Source of the DNA: Georgenia yuyongxinii
GTDB taxonomy: Bacteria > Actinomycetota > Actinomycetes > Actinomycetales > Actinomycetaceae
DNA: 64,000 nt
NCBI RefSeq assembly: GCF_006352065.1
Contig: NZ_CP040915.1
Span: 620,001-684,000, forward strand
Reading direction: 5' to 3'
How positions within the stretch are numbered: the stretch's first letter is position 1; each line of letters begins with the position of its first letter. The notes beneath the pieces are model-generated. The model worked only from the letters and a program-made list of their open reading frames with translations. It was not told where the DNA came from and ran no database searches. A program made the translations under genes and the position numbers. Below are positions 40,807 through 48,369 of the stretch, one piece after another.

Positions 40807-42612
40807 TCAGCCGCGCCGCAGGAGGTCCTCCCGGGCGATGAGCTCGCGGTCGAGCGTGCGGTACCCCTCCCGCTCGAAGAAGACGGTGATCCGGTCGCCG
40901 TCGTGGCGCATCACCACGCCCGGCCCCCACTCGCGGTGCTCGACCGACGCCTGCAGCGGGAACTGGTCGTCCGGGGCCGTGACATCTGGCGGAGAAGATG
41001 ACATCTCGCGGGTTGTGGACGTGGTCTCGCTGCTCATTGCTGGGGTGGGGGCCGGCCGGCGATCGGTGCCCTCGAGGACGTCCGTGCCCGCGATGACGTC
41101 CTCCACGACGCCCGGCCCGCCGTCGTCGTCCATGTCGGGCTCATCCCGTCGGCACACGTCGCAGCTGCCGCAGCCGCCGGGGTGGGGCTCGCCGAAGTAG
41201 CCCAGGAGGAACCGCCGTCGGCACTCCAGCGTCTCGGCGTAGCCGCGGACCATCTCCACCCGGGAGCGGTTGACGCGCTCGCGGGAGTCGGTGAGGTCCT
41301 CGGCGCGGGCGACGACCCGGCCCGGCGCCTCGTCCCCGACGGCCGCCACTCCGCGGCGCTCACGCCGCACCGCACCGACCTCCTGGAGCAGGTTGACCAG
41401 GCCGGCCACCTTCCGCGCGGACAGCCCGGTCCGCTCGCGAAGGTGGGTGAGCGCGGCCGGCCCACCGGCACGGCGTACCGCCGTGAGCAGCGCGCGCAGC
41501 GCCGGCTCGTCCACCGAGGTGGTGGCGAAGTACTGACGCAGGCCCAGGTCCTCGGGCCGGTAGTGCAGGACGGCGCGGGCCGCCTCGCCGTCGCGGCCCG
41601 CGCGGCCGATCTCCTGGTAGTAGCTGTCCAGGGAGTCCGGGGCGTCGGCGTGGACCACGAACCGGACGTTCGGCTTGTCGATGCCCATGCCGAACGCCGA
41701 GGTCGCCACCACGACGTCGACCTCGTCGTCCAGGAAGGCGCGGTGCACCTGCTCACGATCGTCGGCGGACCGCCCGGCGTGGTAGACCGCCGCCCGCAGC
41801 CCCCGCTCGGCGAGGGCCGACGCATAGCGCTCGGTGTCCTTGCGGGTGGCCACGTACACCAGTCCTGGCCCAGCCAGGTTCGTGACGCCATCGACGACGG
41901 CGCGCCGCTTCGTCGCGTCGTCGGGGTGGCGCAGCACCTCGAGGGTGAGGTTCGGCCGGTCGAAGCCGCGGCTGACGACGAGCGGGTCCCGCAGGCCGAG
42001 CCGGTCGACGATCTCGGACTGCACAGGGGTCGACGCCGTGGCGGTCAGCGCGATGACCACCGGCCGGCCGACGCGTTCGACCACGGCGCCCAGCGCCAGG
42101 TAGTCCGGCCGGAAGTCGTGGCCCCAGGAGGAGACGCAGTGGGCCTCGTCCACCACGAACAGCGAGGGGCGCAGCACACGGATCCGGTCGGTCACGTCCT
42201 CCTTGGCGAGCTGCTCGGGGGAGAGGAACAGGAACTCCGCACCTCCGCTGCCGACCGTGCGCCACGACTCGGCGTTCTCCCGGCGGTCCTGGGCCGAGTT
42301 GACGGCGACCGCCTCGACGCCCGAGCCGGCCTCCTCCAGGCCGGCCACCTGGTCCTGCTGGAGAGAGATCAGTGGAGAGACCACGATCGTCGGACCGTCC
42401 AGCAGCACCGCCGACACCTGGTAGATCGCCGACTTGCCGTAGCCGGTCGGCATGACCGCGAGGACGTCGCGACCCGCGACGGCCGCCGCCATGGCCTCGC
42501 GCTGCCCGGGACGGAGGGCGTCCCAGTCGAAGACGTCGCGGGCGGCGGCTCGTAGGCGGTCCTGGTCCGCGGACCGGCGCCAGGTCGTGGTGGGGCTGTC
42601 GGTGGAGGGCAC
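40807..42612 (-). CDS. recQ: RecQ-family ATP-dependent DNA helicase
   Basis: About 600 residues. Helicase motifs in order: Q motif region (LRPGQREAM), Walker A MPTGYGKSAIYQ, VVDEAHCVSSWGHDFRPDY (DEAH), LTATAS, and the C-lobe ATSAFGMGIDKPNVRFV and QEIGRAGRDGE. The zinc-binding part (CRRRFLLGYFGE, CGSCDVC) follows, then a disordered linker (carrying repeat copy B) and a short C-terminal domain. It acts in recombination and repair. GTG at 42612 was chosen; TTG at 42684 would add 24 low-complexity residues. It is the third gene after the SARP and split-barrel genes. Confidence 0.92.
   Translation of the reverse strand: MPSTDSPTTTWRRSADQDRLRAAARDVFDWDALRPGQREAMAAAVAGRDVLAVMPTGYGKSAIYQVSAVLLDGPTIVVSPLISLQQDQVAGLEEAGSGVEAVAVNSAQDRRENAESWRTVGSGGAEFLFLSPEQLAKEDVTDRIRVLRPSLFVVDEAHCVSSWGHDFRPDYLALGAVVERVGRPVVIALTATASTPVQSEIVDRLGLRDPLVVSRGFDRPNLTLEVLRHPDDATKRRAVVDGVTNLAGPGLVYVATRKDTERYASALAERGLRAAVYHAGRSADDREQVHRAFLDDEVDVVVATSAFGMGIDKPNVRFVVHADAPDSLDSYYQEIGRAGRDGEAARAVLHYRPEDLGLRQYFATTSVDEPALRALLTAVRRAGGPAALTHLRERTGLSARKVAGLVNLLQEVGAVRRERRGVAAVGDEAPGRVVARAEDLTDSRERVNRSRVEMVRGYAETLECRRRFLLGYFGEPHPGGCGSCDVCRRDEPDMDDDGGPGVVEDVIAGTDVLEGTDRRPAPTPAMSSETTSTTREMSSSPPDVTAPDDQFPLQASVEHREWGPGVVMRHDGDRITVFFEREGYRTLDRELIAREDLLRRG
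40976..41012 (-). repeat. 37-bp dispersed repeat, copy B (inverted)
   Basis: Reverse complement of copy A with a few changes (30 of about 37 bases agree by eye). It encodes part of the low-complexity linker of RecQ (TTREMSSSPPDV). The pair could fold into a long stem around about 190 bp. Confidence 0.6.
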
Positions 42613-42700
42613 CGGACAACTTTCGGTCCCGGTGGTGGCGTCGGCAACAGGACCAACCTCGAGCGCCCCAGGGCCGTCCGGCAAGCGAGCCCGGCGGCGG

Positions 42701-43801
42701 TCAGGTCCCCGTGTCGCCCGGCTCTGACGAACCCGTGGGTGTGGCGTCGGCGCCAGTGGCGGCTGCCGCGTCGGCGGCCTCGCGGGCGGCGAGGAGCGCG
42801 GTCAGGCCCTGGGAGGCACGGTCGCCGCGACCCTTCCACTTGCCGTACTTGGCCAGCAGCCCGTTGCTCACCAGCAGCAGGCTCTTGACCGGCGGAGCGT
42901 ACACGCCCGATGAGGTGTGCGGTGCGTAGTGCCCGTCGCCCGCGTCGTCGCACACGAGCCAGCCCGTCAGCACCCGCGTGTGCAGCCCTACCAGCCCGGG
43001 CCGGAACCCGTGCGCGAGGAGCCCGGCGCGCCGTCGCCCCGGCGGCAGCGGCCCGCGCAGGTGCAACCCACCGCCGTCGCGCCCGGCCACCGTGACGGGT
43101 ACGACCACCGGCAGCCGGTCCGCCCCGCGGTACGCGAGCACGACGTGCGGCAGCGCCGTCACGAGCCGGAAGGTGCGGGCGATCTCCACCCGCGGCCCGA
43201 CCCCGTCCTTGGGCGGCCGTTGCGACGGCGGTGGGCCCGGCCAGGGCGGGCCGACCACCACCGGCTCGTCGACCGCCGTCGGGTCGTTGACCGCCGTCGG
43301 GTCGTTGAGCACCGTGGGGCCCGGCCAGGTGGCCACCCGGCTCACCGCGACGTCGACGACGACGCGGTCGGCGTAGTACTCGCGCAGCAGCCGGTCCCAC
43401 ACCGGGCCCCGGCGGAGCGGGCCGAGGAACCGTTCGGCGTGCGCCGTCACCTCTGCCACCCGGGCTGGCGTGACGCGCAGCTGGACCGTCGAGCGGCCCT
43501 GCACCAGGACGTGCCCGGGTGCACGGGCGAAGCCGTGCTCGCGGGTGTGGAACGCCAGTGCCGTGGACGTGTCGCGCACCAGTCGCTCGAGCTTGCGGCC
43601 GAAGCCGAGCGAGGTGGTGAAGGAGACGGTGCCGCGCCCGCGGTCCACCAGCCCGCACGGCGCCACGGTGGTGGCGACGGCGCCGCCGGCCGGGGTGACG
43701 TAGGCGAGGGCGGCCACGAGGTCGCCGCGCAGGATCTCGTCGACGGCGTCGGGCCACGGCACCGGCCCGCCGGTGCCGTCGTCAGCAAACAACACCGGCA
43801 C
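42701..43801 (-). CDS. Pyridoxamine 5'-phosphate oxidase-like (FMN split-barrel) protein
   Basis: 366 residues from a GTG just one base after the SARP stop codon. The N-terminal 130 residues follow the PPOX/FMN split-barrel pattern (ALAYVTPAGGAVATTVAP, GTVSFTTSLGFGRKLERLVRD, ALAFHTREHG). An in-frame duplication of LNDPTAVNDPTAV and a Pro-rich stretch lie in the middle; the C-terminal half is not assigned. Tight coupling with the SARP regulator opposite the peptide operon raises the possibility that it belongs to that system. Confidence 0.65.
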   Translation of the reverse strand: MPVLFADDGTGGPVPWPDAVDEILRGDLVAALAYVTPAGGAVATTVAPCGLVDRGRGTVSFTTSLGFGRKLERLVRDTSTALAFHTREHGFARAPGHVLVQGRSTVQLRVTPARVAEVTAHAERFLGPLRRGPVWDRLLREYYADRVVVDVAVSRVATWPGPTVLNDPTAVNDPTAVDEPVVVGPPWPGPPPSQRPPKDGVGPRVEIARTFRLVTALPHVVLAYRGADRLPVVVPVTVAGRDGGGLHLRGPLPPGRRRAGLLAHGFRPGLVGLHTRVLTGWLVCDDAGDGHYAPHTSSGVYAPPVKSLLLVSNGLLAKYGKWKGRGDRASQGLTALLAAREAADAAAATGADATPTGSSEPGDTGT

Positions 43802-43802
43802 G

Positions 43803-44576
43803 TCAGTGCCGTCGGCGCAGCTGCTGCGGGCCGTTGTGCCGTTCGGTGGCGGTCTGCAGCGGCCGGACGAGGTCCACGATCAACGGGGACACGGAGATCC
43901 CGAGCTCGTCGTTGAGGCGCTCGCGGAACGTCCGGTAGACGCGCACGGCCTCGACGTGGTTGCCGTCGCGCAGGTGCACCCGGATGAGGGCGCGGTGCGC
44001 GCTCTCGCGCAGCGGCTCCAGCGAGACGGCGCCCATGGCCGCCTGGAGGGCGCCGTCGAGCTGGTCGCGCTCGAGCAGCCGGTCGGCCAGGTTCTCCAGC
44101 GCCCGCAGCCGCAGCTGGTGCAGCTGCTCGCGCTCCTCCAGCGCCCAGTCGTCGTACCAGCCGGGCAGCAGGGTGCCGCGCCGGAGCACTTGCAGCGCGT
44201 GCGCGGTGTCCGGTGGTTCCTCGTCGGCGGTCAGCCGGTGAGCGAGGGTGCGCAGCTCGTGGACGTCCACCTGCACGTCGGAGGCCAGCGTCATCATCCC
44301 CGGGGACTCCTGGAGCACGCCGACGAGCAGGTGCTGGATGCGCCACACCGCCGCCCGCAGGTTGCCGTGGGCGCGGGACTCGTCGCTCTCCGGCCACAGC
44401 AGTCCGGCCAGGTGGGAGCGCGGCCGTTCCCCCTGCAGCGCCAGCAGGCTGATCAGCCGGCGCTCGCGGTAGGCCACCACCACGGCCGCGTCGTCGCACC
44501 TGAGCTGCCAGCCGTCGAACAACCTCAGGGACCAGCGTGGGCCGTGCCCGGAGATCGCGATCGCCTCGGAGTCCAT
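43803..44576 (-). CDS. SARP-family regulator (winged helix plus BTAD)
   Basis: 257 residues. An OmpR-like winged helix (about 12-95: RLISLLALQGERPRSHLAGLLWP, ESRAHGNLRAAVWRIQ) is followed by a bacterial transcriptional activator domain of TPR-like helices (about 105-250). This is the minimal Streptomyces antibiotic regulatory protein layout, which activates pathway genes from 11-bp-spaced heptamer repeats. Such repeats lie in the divergent region upstream of the small peptide genes. ATG at 44576 chosen; a weak Shine-Dalgarno lies 12 bases upstream. Confidence 0.88.
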   Translation of the reverse strand: MDSEAIAISGHGPRWSLRLFDGWQLRCDDAAVVVAYRERRLISLLALQGERPRSHLAGLLWPESDESRAHGNLRAAVWRIQHLLVGVLQESPGMMTLASDVQVDVHELRTLAHRLTADEEPPDTAHALQVLRRGTLLPGWYDDWALEEREQLHQLRLRALENLADRLLERDQLDGALQAAMGAVSLEPLRESAHRALIRVHLRDGNHVEAVRVYRTFRERLNDELGISVSPLIVDLVRPLQTATERHNGPQQLRRRH

Positions 44577-44766
44577 GTCGGTTGAGTCCCCCTCGACCCG
44601 ACTAGCAAGGACGCCTGCCGGAATCCCTCCCTGGCGGCGTGCCGTCGTCGTCACCCGTCGTACGCATCACGATCCTCACCAGTCACGCTGGCGTCAAGGG
44701 TGAAAAGCGGCTTCAGGCGGTGCAGACGACGGCTGCGTGCCCGGGCCGCCCCGCCGCGGGCCGTCG

Positions 44767-44830
44767 CCGATCACGTTCCGATCACGCCCCAGTAACACGA
44801 GACCGGGCTCACTGGGCACGTCCGATCAGG
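44767..44830 (+). promoter_or_regulatory. SARP-type direct repeats
   Basis: CCGATCACG occurs at 44767-44775 and 44778-44786 (11-bp spacing) and CCGATCAGG at 44822-44830, exactly four further 11-bp turns away. TAACAC at 44793-44798, six bases after the second repeat, is a possible -10. The layout is that of SARP-activated promoters, firing toward the peptide genes. Confidence 0.55.
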
Positions 44831-44858
44831 CTCGAGACGCAGAGGGGGGGTGACAACC

Positions 44859-45053
44859 ATGCGCGATCTGTCCTTCAGCGAGATCGACGGCCAGGCCACG
44901 GAGCTGCTTCCCACGAAGGAGACGCTGTTCTTCTTCAAGGTCAACTACGCGGACGTCTACGCGACCAACTCGGCCACAGCCCTGCAGGCGTACACCTGGG
45001 GTTCGCTGAACGTTGCGAATGCCGAGCAGTACGTCCAGGTGAACCAGTACTGA
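44859..45053 (+). CDS. Putative precursor peptide 1
   Basis: A 64-residue peptide; the ATG at 44859 follows GGGGGGTGAC. The N-terminal half has EIDGQATELLPTKETLFF, shared with peptide 2 (ELDAQALEVLPPRETLWL). The C-terminal half follows N-x-A-x-A-[LI]-Q-x-[YF]-T-x-x-S-x-N-[VI]-A-N-A-x-Q-[YW]-V, also shared. There is no cysteine, signal peptide or membrane helix. The leader/core design, tandem paralogue and adjacent PqqD-like/M50 protein suggest a ribosomally made peptide that is processed. No known class was recognised. Confidence 0.75.
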   Translation: MRDLSFSEIDGQATELLPTKETLFFFKVNYADVYATNSATALQAYTWGSLNVANAEQYVQVNQY

Positions 45054-45095
45054 CCGGCTCACACGGCATGACTGTCCTGCGAAAGGTGAGTGGTC

Positions 45096-45302
45096 ATGGC
45101 AGATCACCGAACACTGATGGAGTCCGAGCTCGATGCACAGGCGCTAGAGGTGCTGCCACCGCGGGAGACCCTCTGGCTGAACCTCAACATCAACATCGCG
45201 CCGGTCATCGCCATCAACAACGCGGTGGCGATCCAGATGTTCACCATCGACTCGGTGAACATCGCGAACGCCCAGCAGTGGGTCAGCGTCGCCCAAGGGT
45301 AG
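45096..45302 (+). CDS. Putative precursor peptide 2
   Basis: A 68-residue paralogue of peptide 1; the ATG at 45096 follows AGGTGAG at five bases. It keeps the acidic LP-x-R-ETL leader motif and the Asn/Ala/Gln-rich C-terminal pattern (VNIANAQQWVSV), while the segment between (NLNINIAPVIAI) differs. Co-transcribed with peptide 1 (42-bp gap) and separated from the processing gene by a strong hairpin. Confidence 0.75.
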   Translation: MADHRTLMESELDAQALEVLPPRETLWLNLNINIAPVIAINNAVAIQMFTIDSVNIANAQQWVSVAQG

Positions 45303-45318
45303 GCGCCACGTCAGTTCG

Positions 45319-45357
45319 CCCGGTGGGCACACCATGCGCGCTGGTGTGCCCACCGGG
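45319..45357 (+). terminator. Perfect hairpin between peptides and processing gene
   Basis: CCCGGTGGGCACACC (45319-45333) and GGTGTGCCCACCGGG (45343-45357) form a perfect 15-bp stem with a 9-base loop and no T tract. Such partial terminators commonly keep precursor mRNA levels above those of maturation genes. Confidence 0.65.
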
Positions 45358-45387
45358 CACCACACTGCCGGACCGAGGGGGAATCCG

Positions 45388-48258
45388 ATGACGCTGCAGC
45401 TTCGCCAGCACGCCGACACCGCCGCGCCGCCCCCGAACCCGGCTTCCACCCCGCCCGAGGCGTCGGCTACCCCGCTGGGGGAGTCCCCCACTCGCACCGA
45501 CGGCTCCGAGGCACCCGCCGCACCATCAGGGATCGTCGCTCCGACGCCGCCCACCGCACCACGGCGGTGGCGGTGCAGCGCCGGGGTCGAGTCGCTCGGT
45601 CAGGTCCAGGGCTCGGGGCTGACCACCGCCGCCTACCTCGTCCGACGCGCGGACGGGCAGGTGGTGCAGGTCTCCGAGCTCATCCACCTCGTCCTCGTCA
45701 GCCTCACCGGCGAGCGTACGTCCGCCGAGGCGGCCGACGTCGTCACCAAGGCCTTCGGCCGCCGGCTCACCCCCGAGGGCCTGGACCACCTGGTCACGAC
45801 CAAGCTGCAGCCGGTGGGGCTCGTCACCGACGCCGATGCCCCTGCGCCGGTGCAGGGGGCCCCGCGTGCCAGGCCGCTGCTGGCGCTCAGCCTGAAAGTG
45901 ACCTTGCTGCCCGCGCGCGTGGTCCGGCGCCTGGCCGCGATGCTCGCCCCCACCTTCTGGCCGCCGGTGATGGTGCTGGCCCTCGCCGGGCTCGTGGTCA
46001 TGGACATCGCGCTTCTCGTGCGCACCGACGCGCTCGCGGCCCTGGCCACCACGCTGGCCACGCCCTCGATGCTCATCGCGCTGTACGGCCTGGTTGCCGC
46101 CGGCATCCTGGTCCACGAGCTCGGGCACGCGACCGCCTGCCACTACGGCGGTGCGTCCCCCGGGGCGATCGGCGCCGGCGTCTACCTCGTGTTTCCGGCG
46201 TTCTTCACCGACGTCACCGACTCCTACCGCCTGGACCGCGCCGGCCGGCTGCGCACCGACCTCGGCGGTCTGTACTTCAACGTCTGGGGACTGCTCGCGG
46301 CCGGGGTGGGCTATCTGCTCGGCGGCCCCGAGCTGCTCGTCATCTACGTGCTCCTCACCCACTTCCAGATGGTCCAGCAGCTCGTGCCCACCCTGCGCTT
46401 CGACGGCTACTTCGTCCTCGCGGACCTGGCCGGCGTCCCCGACCTGTTCTCCCGCGTGGGCCCGGTGGTGCGCAGCCTGCTTCCCGGCCGGGCGGTGCAC
46501 CCGCGGGTCGCGGAGCTGCGGCCCGCCTCCCGCCGGATCGTGACCGCCTGGGTCGTCACAGTGGTGCCCACGCTCGCGCTCGCGCTGGGCTGGCTCCTCG
46601 TGAACCTCCCGGCCATCCTCACGGTCGCGGTGGGCGCCGCCCGGGTTCACGTCGCCACGGCGGCGGCCGCCGTCGCCGACCGGGCGCCACTGCCGTTCCT
46701 CGGTGCCGTGTTCGCCCTGGCGGTCATCCTCCTCCCCGCCGTGGGCGCCGTCCTCGTGCTTCAACGCCTGCTCATGCTCCTCATCCGGCAGCTGCGCCGC
46801 GCCACCGCGGGGTCCGGCCCCCGCCGCAGCCGCGGTGGCGCCGTGGCCCGACATGCGACCACCAGGAGGTCGACCATGCTCGATCAGTCCCGCCCGCTCA
46901 GCCCGGACGCCGATGTCGCCCGGTCCAGGCAGAACCCCGTCGCCCACCCCCCACCGGTCCCGGCTCACGACCGGCAGCAACCCTGGTCGGGGTGGCGCCT
47001 CATCACCAACCCGCGGACGACGACTGGGGTCGTGTCGCCGGCGACCGCGGCTCCGTCGTCGCCTCCGGTGATCGACGCGCCTGCGGCCGACACTGCGCCG
47101 TCGGCCGCACCTGCCCGAGCAGCGGCCCCGCCGTCAGTGGCGGTCGCCGCCCCGCCGCCGCCACCGCCCCCGGAGCCGGCACCGCCACGCCCGGAGCCGG
47201 CACCGCCACGCCCGCCCGCGCCGCCACGCCCGGAGCCGGCACCGCCACGCCCGCCCGCGCCGGCCCGCACGGCACCCGCCGGGCGCATGCCCGGCGCCGA
47301 GGAGCCGGTGCCGCTGACCGCCGCGGCGTTCACCGACGAGGCGATGTTCAGCACCGACCGCGACGCGGCCACGCTCGGCTGGCAGCACGCGCTGCACGTC
47401 CTCACCGGCGGGCGGGTCAGCCCCCGGCCGGGGGCGGCCGAGCTGCGCTACCGGGCCCTGCTCGAGCAGATGCGCACACCCATCGTCGGGTCGCGCCGGG
47501 TGGTGGTCATGAGCCGCAAGGGCGGCGTGGGCAAGACGACGATCACGCTCGCCCTGGGCAGCACCTTCGCCGTCGAGCGCGGTGACCGCGTCATCGCCGT
47601 CGACGCCAACCCCGACGCCGGCAACCTCGCGCACCGGCTCGCCCGTGGTCACACCCGGCCCAACGCCCGCACGATCACGGACGTGCTGAGCGACCTGGAG
47701 CGCATCCACACCTACGCCGATCTGCAGGCCTACACCTCGCAGGCACCGGAGTCCCGGCTGGAGGTGCTGGCATCCGACGACGACCCGCGGATCACCCTCG
47801 CCTTGACCCGGGCGTCGTATCACCGGGTCCTGAGCCTGCTCGACGCCTTCTACAACCTCATCGTGCTCGACACCGGCACCGGGATCCTCGACAGCGCCAA
47901 CCAGGGCCTCATCGCCGATGCCGACCAGCTCGTCCTCGTGCTCAAGCCGGCGCTCGACGGCGCGCGGGCGGCGGCCCTGACCCTCGACTGGCTGGAGCAG
48001 CACGGGCACGGGCAGCTGGTGGAGAGCGCCGTCGTCGTGATCAACGGGGTGCGGCGCGGCGTCGGGGTGCCGCTGGACAAGGTCGAGGCCCACTTCACCA
48101 AGCGGTGCGCCCACGTGGCGACGGTGCCGTGGGACGAGGCCCTGGAGAAGGGCGCCCAGACCGACGTCGCTCAGCTGCGCCGTCAGACCCGGTACGCGCT
48201 CCAGCAGGTGGCGGCCGCCGTCGCCGGGAACTTCGTGGAGGCGCGGGGGAACCGCTGA
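45388..48258 (+). CDS. PqqD-like / M50 metalloprotease / MinD-ParA ATPase fusion
   Basis: 956 residues; the ATG follows GAGGGGGA. A disordered N-terminus (1-70) precedes a PqqD-like fold (about 75-155: TAAYLVRRADGQVVQVSELI, then a GLV end). A polytopic M50-type membrane protease has HELGH at 243-247 and the third-ligand region RFDGYF (Asp339). After residue 497 comes a Pro-rich stretch and a MinD/ParA-type ATPase (about 695-956) with KGGVGKTT (711-718) and VDANPD, as in ESX/EspI-like ATPases. A perfect ribosome-binding site before Met497 suggests the ATPase is also, or was once, made alone. Probable role: recognise, cleave and export the two upstream peptides. Confidence 0.85.
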   Translation: MTLQLRQHADTAAPPPNPASTPPEASATPLGESPTRTDGSEAPAAPSGIVAPTPPTAPRRWRCSAGVESLGQVQGSGLTTAAYLVRRADGQVVQVSELIHLVLVSLTGERTSAEAADVVTKAFGRRLTPEGLDHLVTTKLQPVGLVTDADAPAPVQGAPRARPLLALSLKVTLLPARVVRRLAAMLAPTFWPPVMVLALAGLVVMDIALLVRTDALAALATTLATPSMLIALYGLVAAGILVHELGHATACHYGGASPGAIGAGVYLVFPAFFTDVTDSYRLDRAGRLRTDLGGLYFNVWGLLAAGVGYLLGGPELLVIYVLLTHFQMVQQLVPTLRFDGYFVLADLAGVPDLFSRVGPVVRSLLPGRAVHPRVAELRPASRRIVTAWVVTVVPTLALALGWLLVNLPAILTVAVGAARVHVATAAAAVADRAPLPFLGAVFALAVILLPAVGAVLVLQRLLMLLIRQLRRATAGSGPRRSRGGAVARHATTRRSTMLDQSRPLSPDADVARSRQNPVAHPPPVPAHDRQQPWSGWRLITNPRTTTGVVSPATAAPSSPPVIDAPAADTAPSAAPARAAAPPSVAVAAPPPPPPPEPAPPRPEPAPPRPPAPPRPEPAPPRPPAPARTAPAGRMPGAEEPVPLTAAAFTDEAMFSTDRDAATLGWQHALHVLTGGRVSPRPGAAELRYRALLEQMRTPIVGSRRVVVMSRKGGVGKTTITLALGSTFAVERGDRVIAVDANPDAGNLAHRLARGHTRPNARTITDVLSDLERIHTYADLQAYTSQAPESRLEVLASDDDPRITLALTRASYHRVLSLLDAFYNLIVLDTGTGILDSANQGLIADADQLVLVLKPALDGARAAALTLDWLEQHGHGQLVESAVVVINGVRRGVGVPLDKVEAHFTKRCAHVATVPWDEALEKGAQTDVAQLRRQTRYALQQVAAAVAGNFVEARGNR
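46864..46878 (+). promoter_or_regulatory. Internal ribosome-binding site and in-frame start
   Basis: AGGAGGT (46864-46870), five bases, then ATG (46876-46878) in frame with the fusion at codon 497. It lies exactly between the protease and ATPase parts and would give a separate 460-residue ATPase. Confidence 0.6.
47169..47249 (+). repeat. 21-bp repeats encoding a Pro-rich linker
   Basis: The unit CCCGGAGCCGGCACCGCCACG occurs (as a 21-bp tract, first two back to back) at 47169-47189, 47190-47210 and 47229-47249. It encodes PEPAPPR-type heptads before the ATPase domain. Confidence 0.7.
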
Positions 48259-48369
48259 GGGACTTACGTCACTTGAACCGACGGGCGGAGGGTAAGAGGC
48301 TGGAGGGACGGCGGGCGGCCCGGTGGCCGCCGGCACCCGCACCGCCGGGAACTGGGGGGGTGAGCGGCG

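Noticed and set aside
45319-45357. Hairpin as the end of the peptide operon
   Set aside because: There is no T tract, and the fusion gene follows at once with a strong ribosome-binding site and no visible promoter, so partial termination is more likely than an operon end.
47169-47249. CRISPR-like repeat array
   Set aside because: The 21-bp units are in-frame coding repeats for a Pro-rich linker with no spacers.
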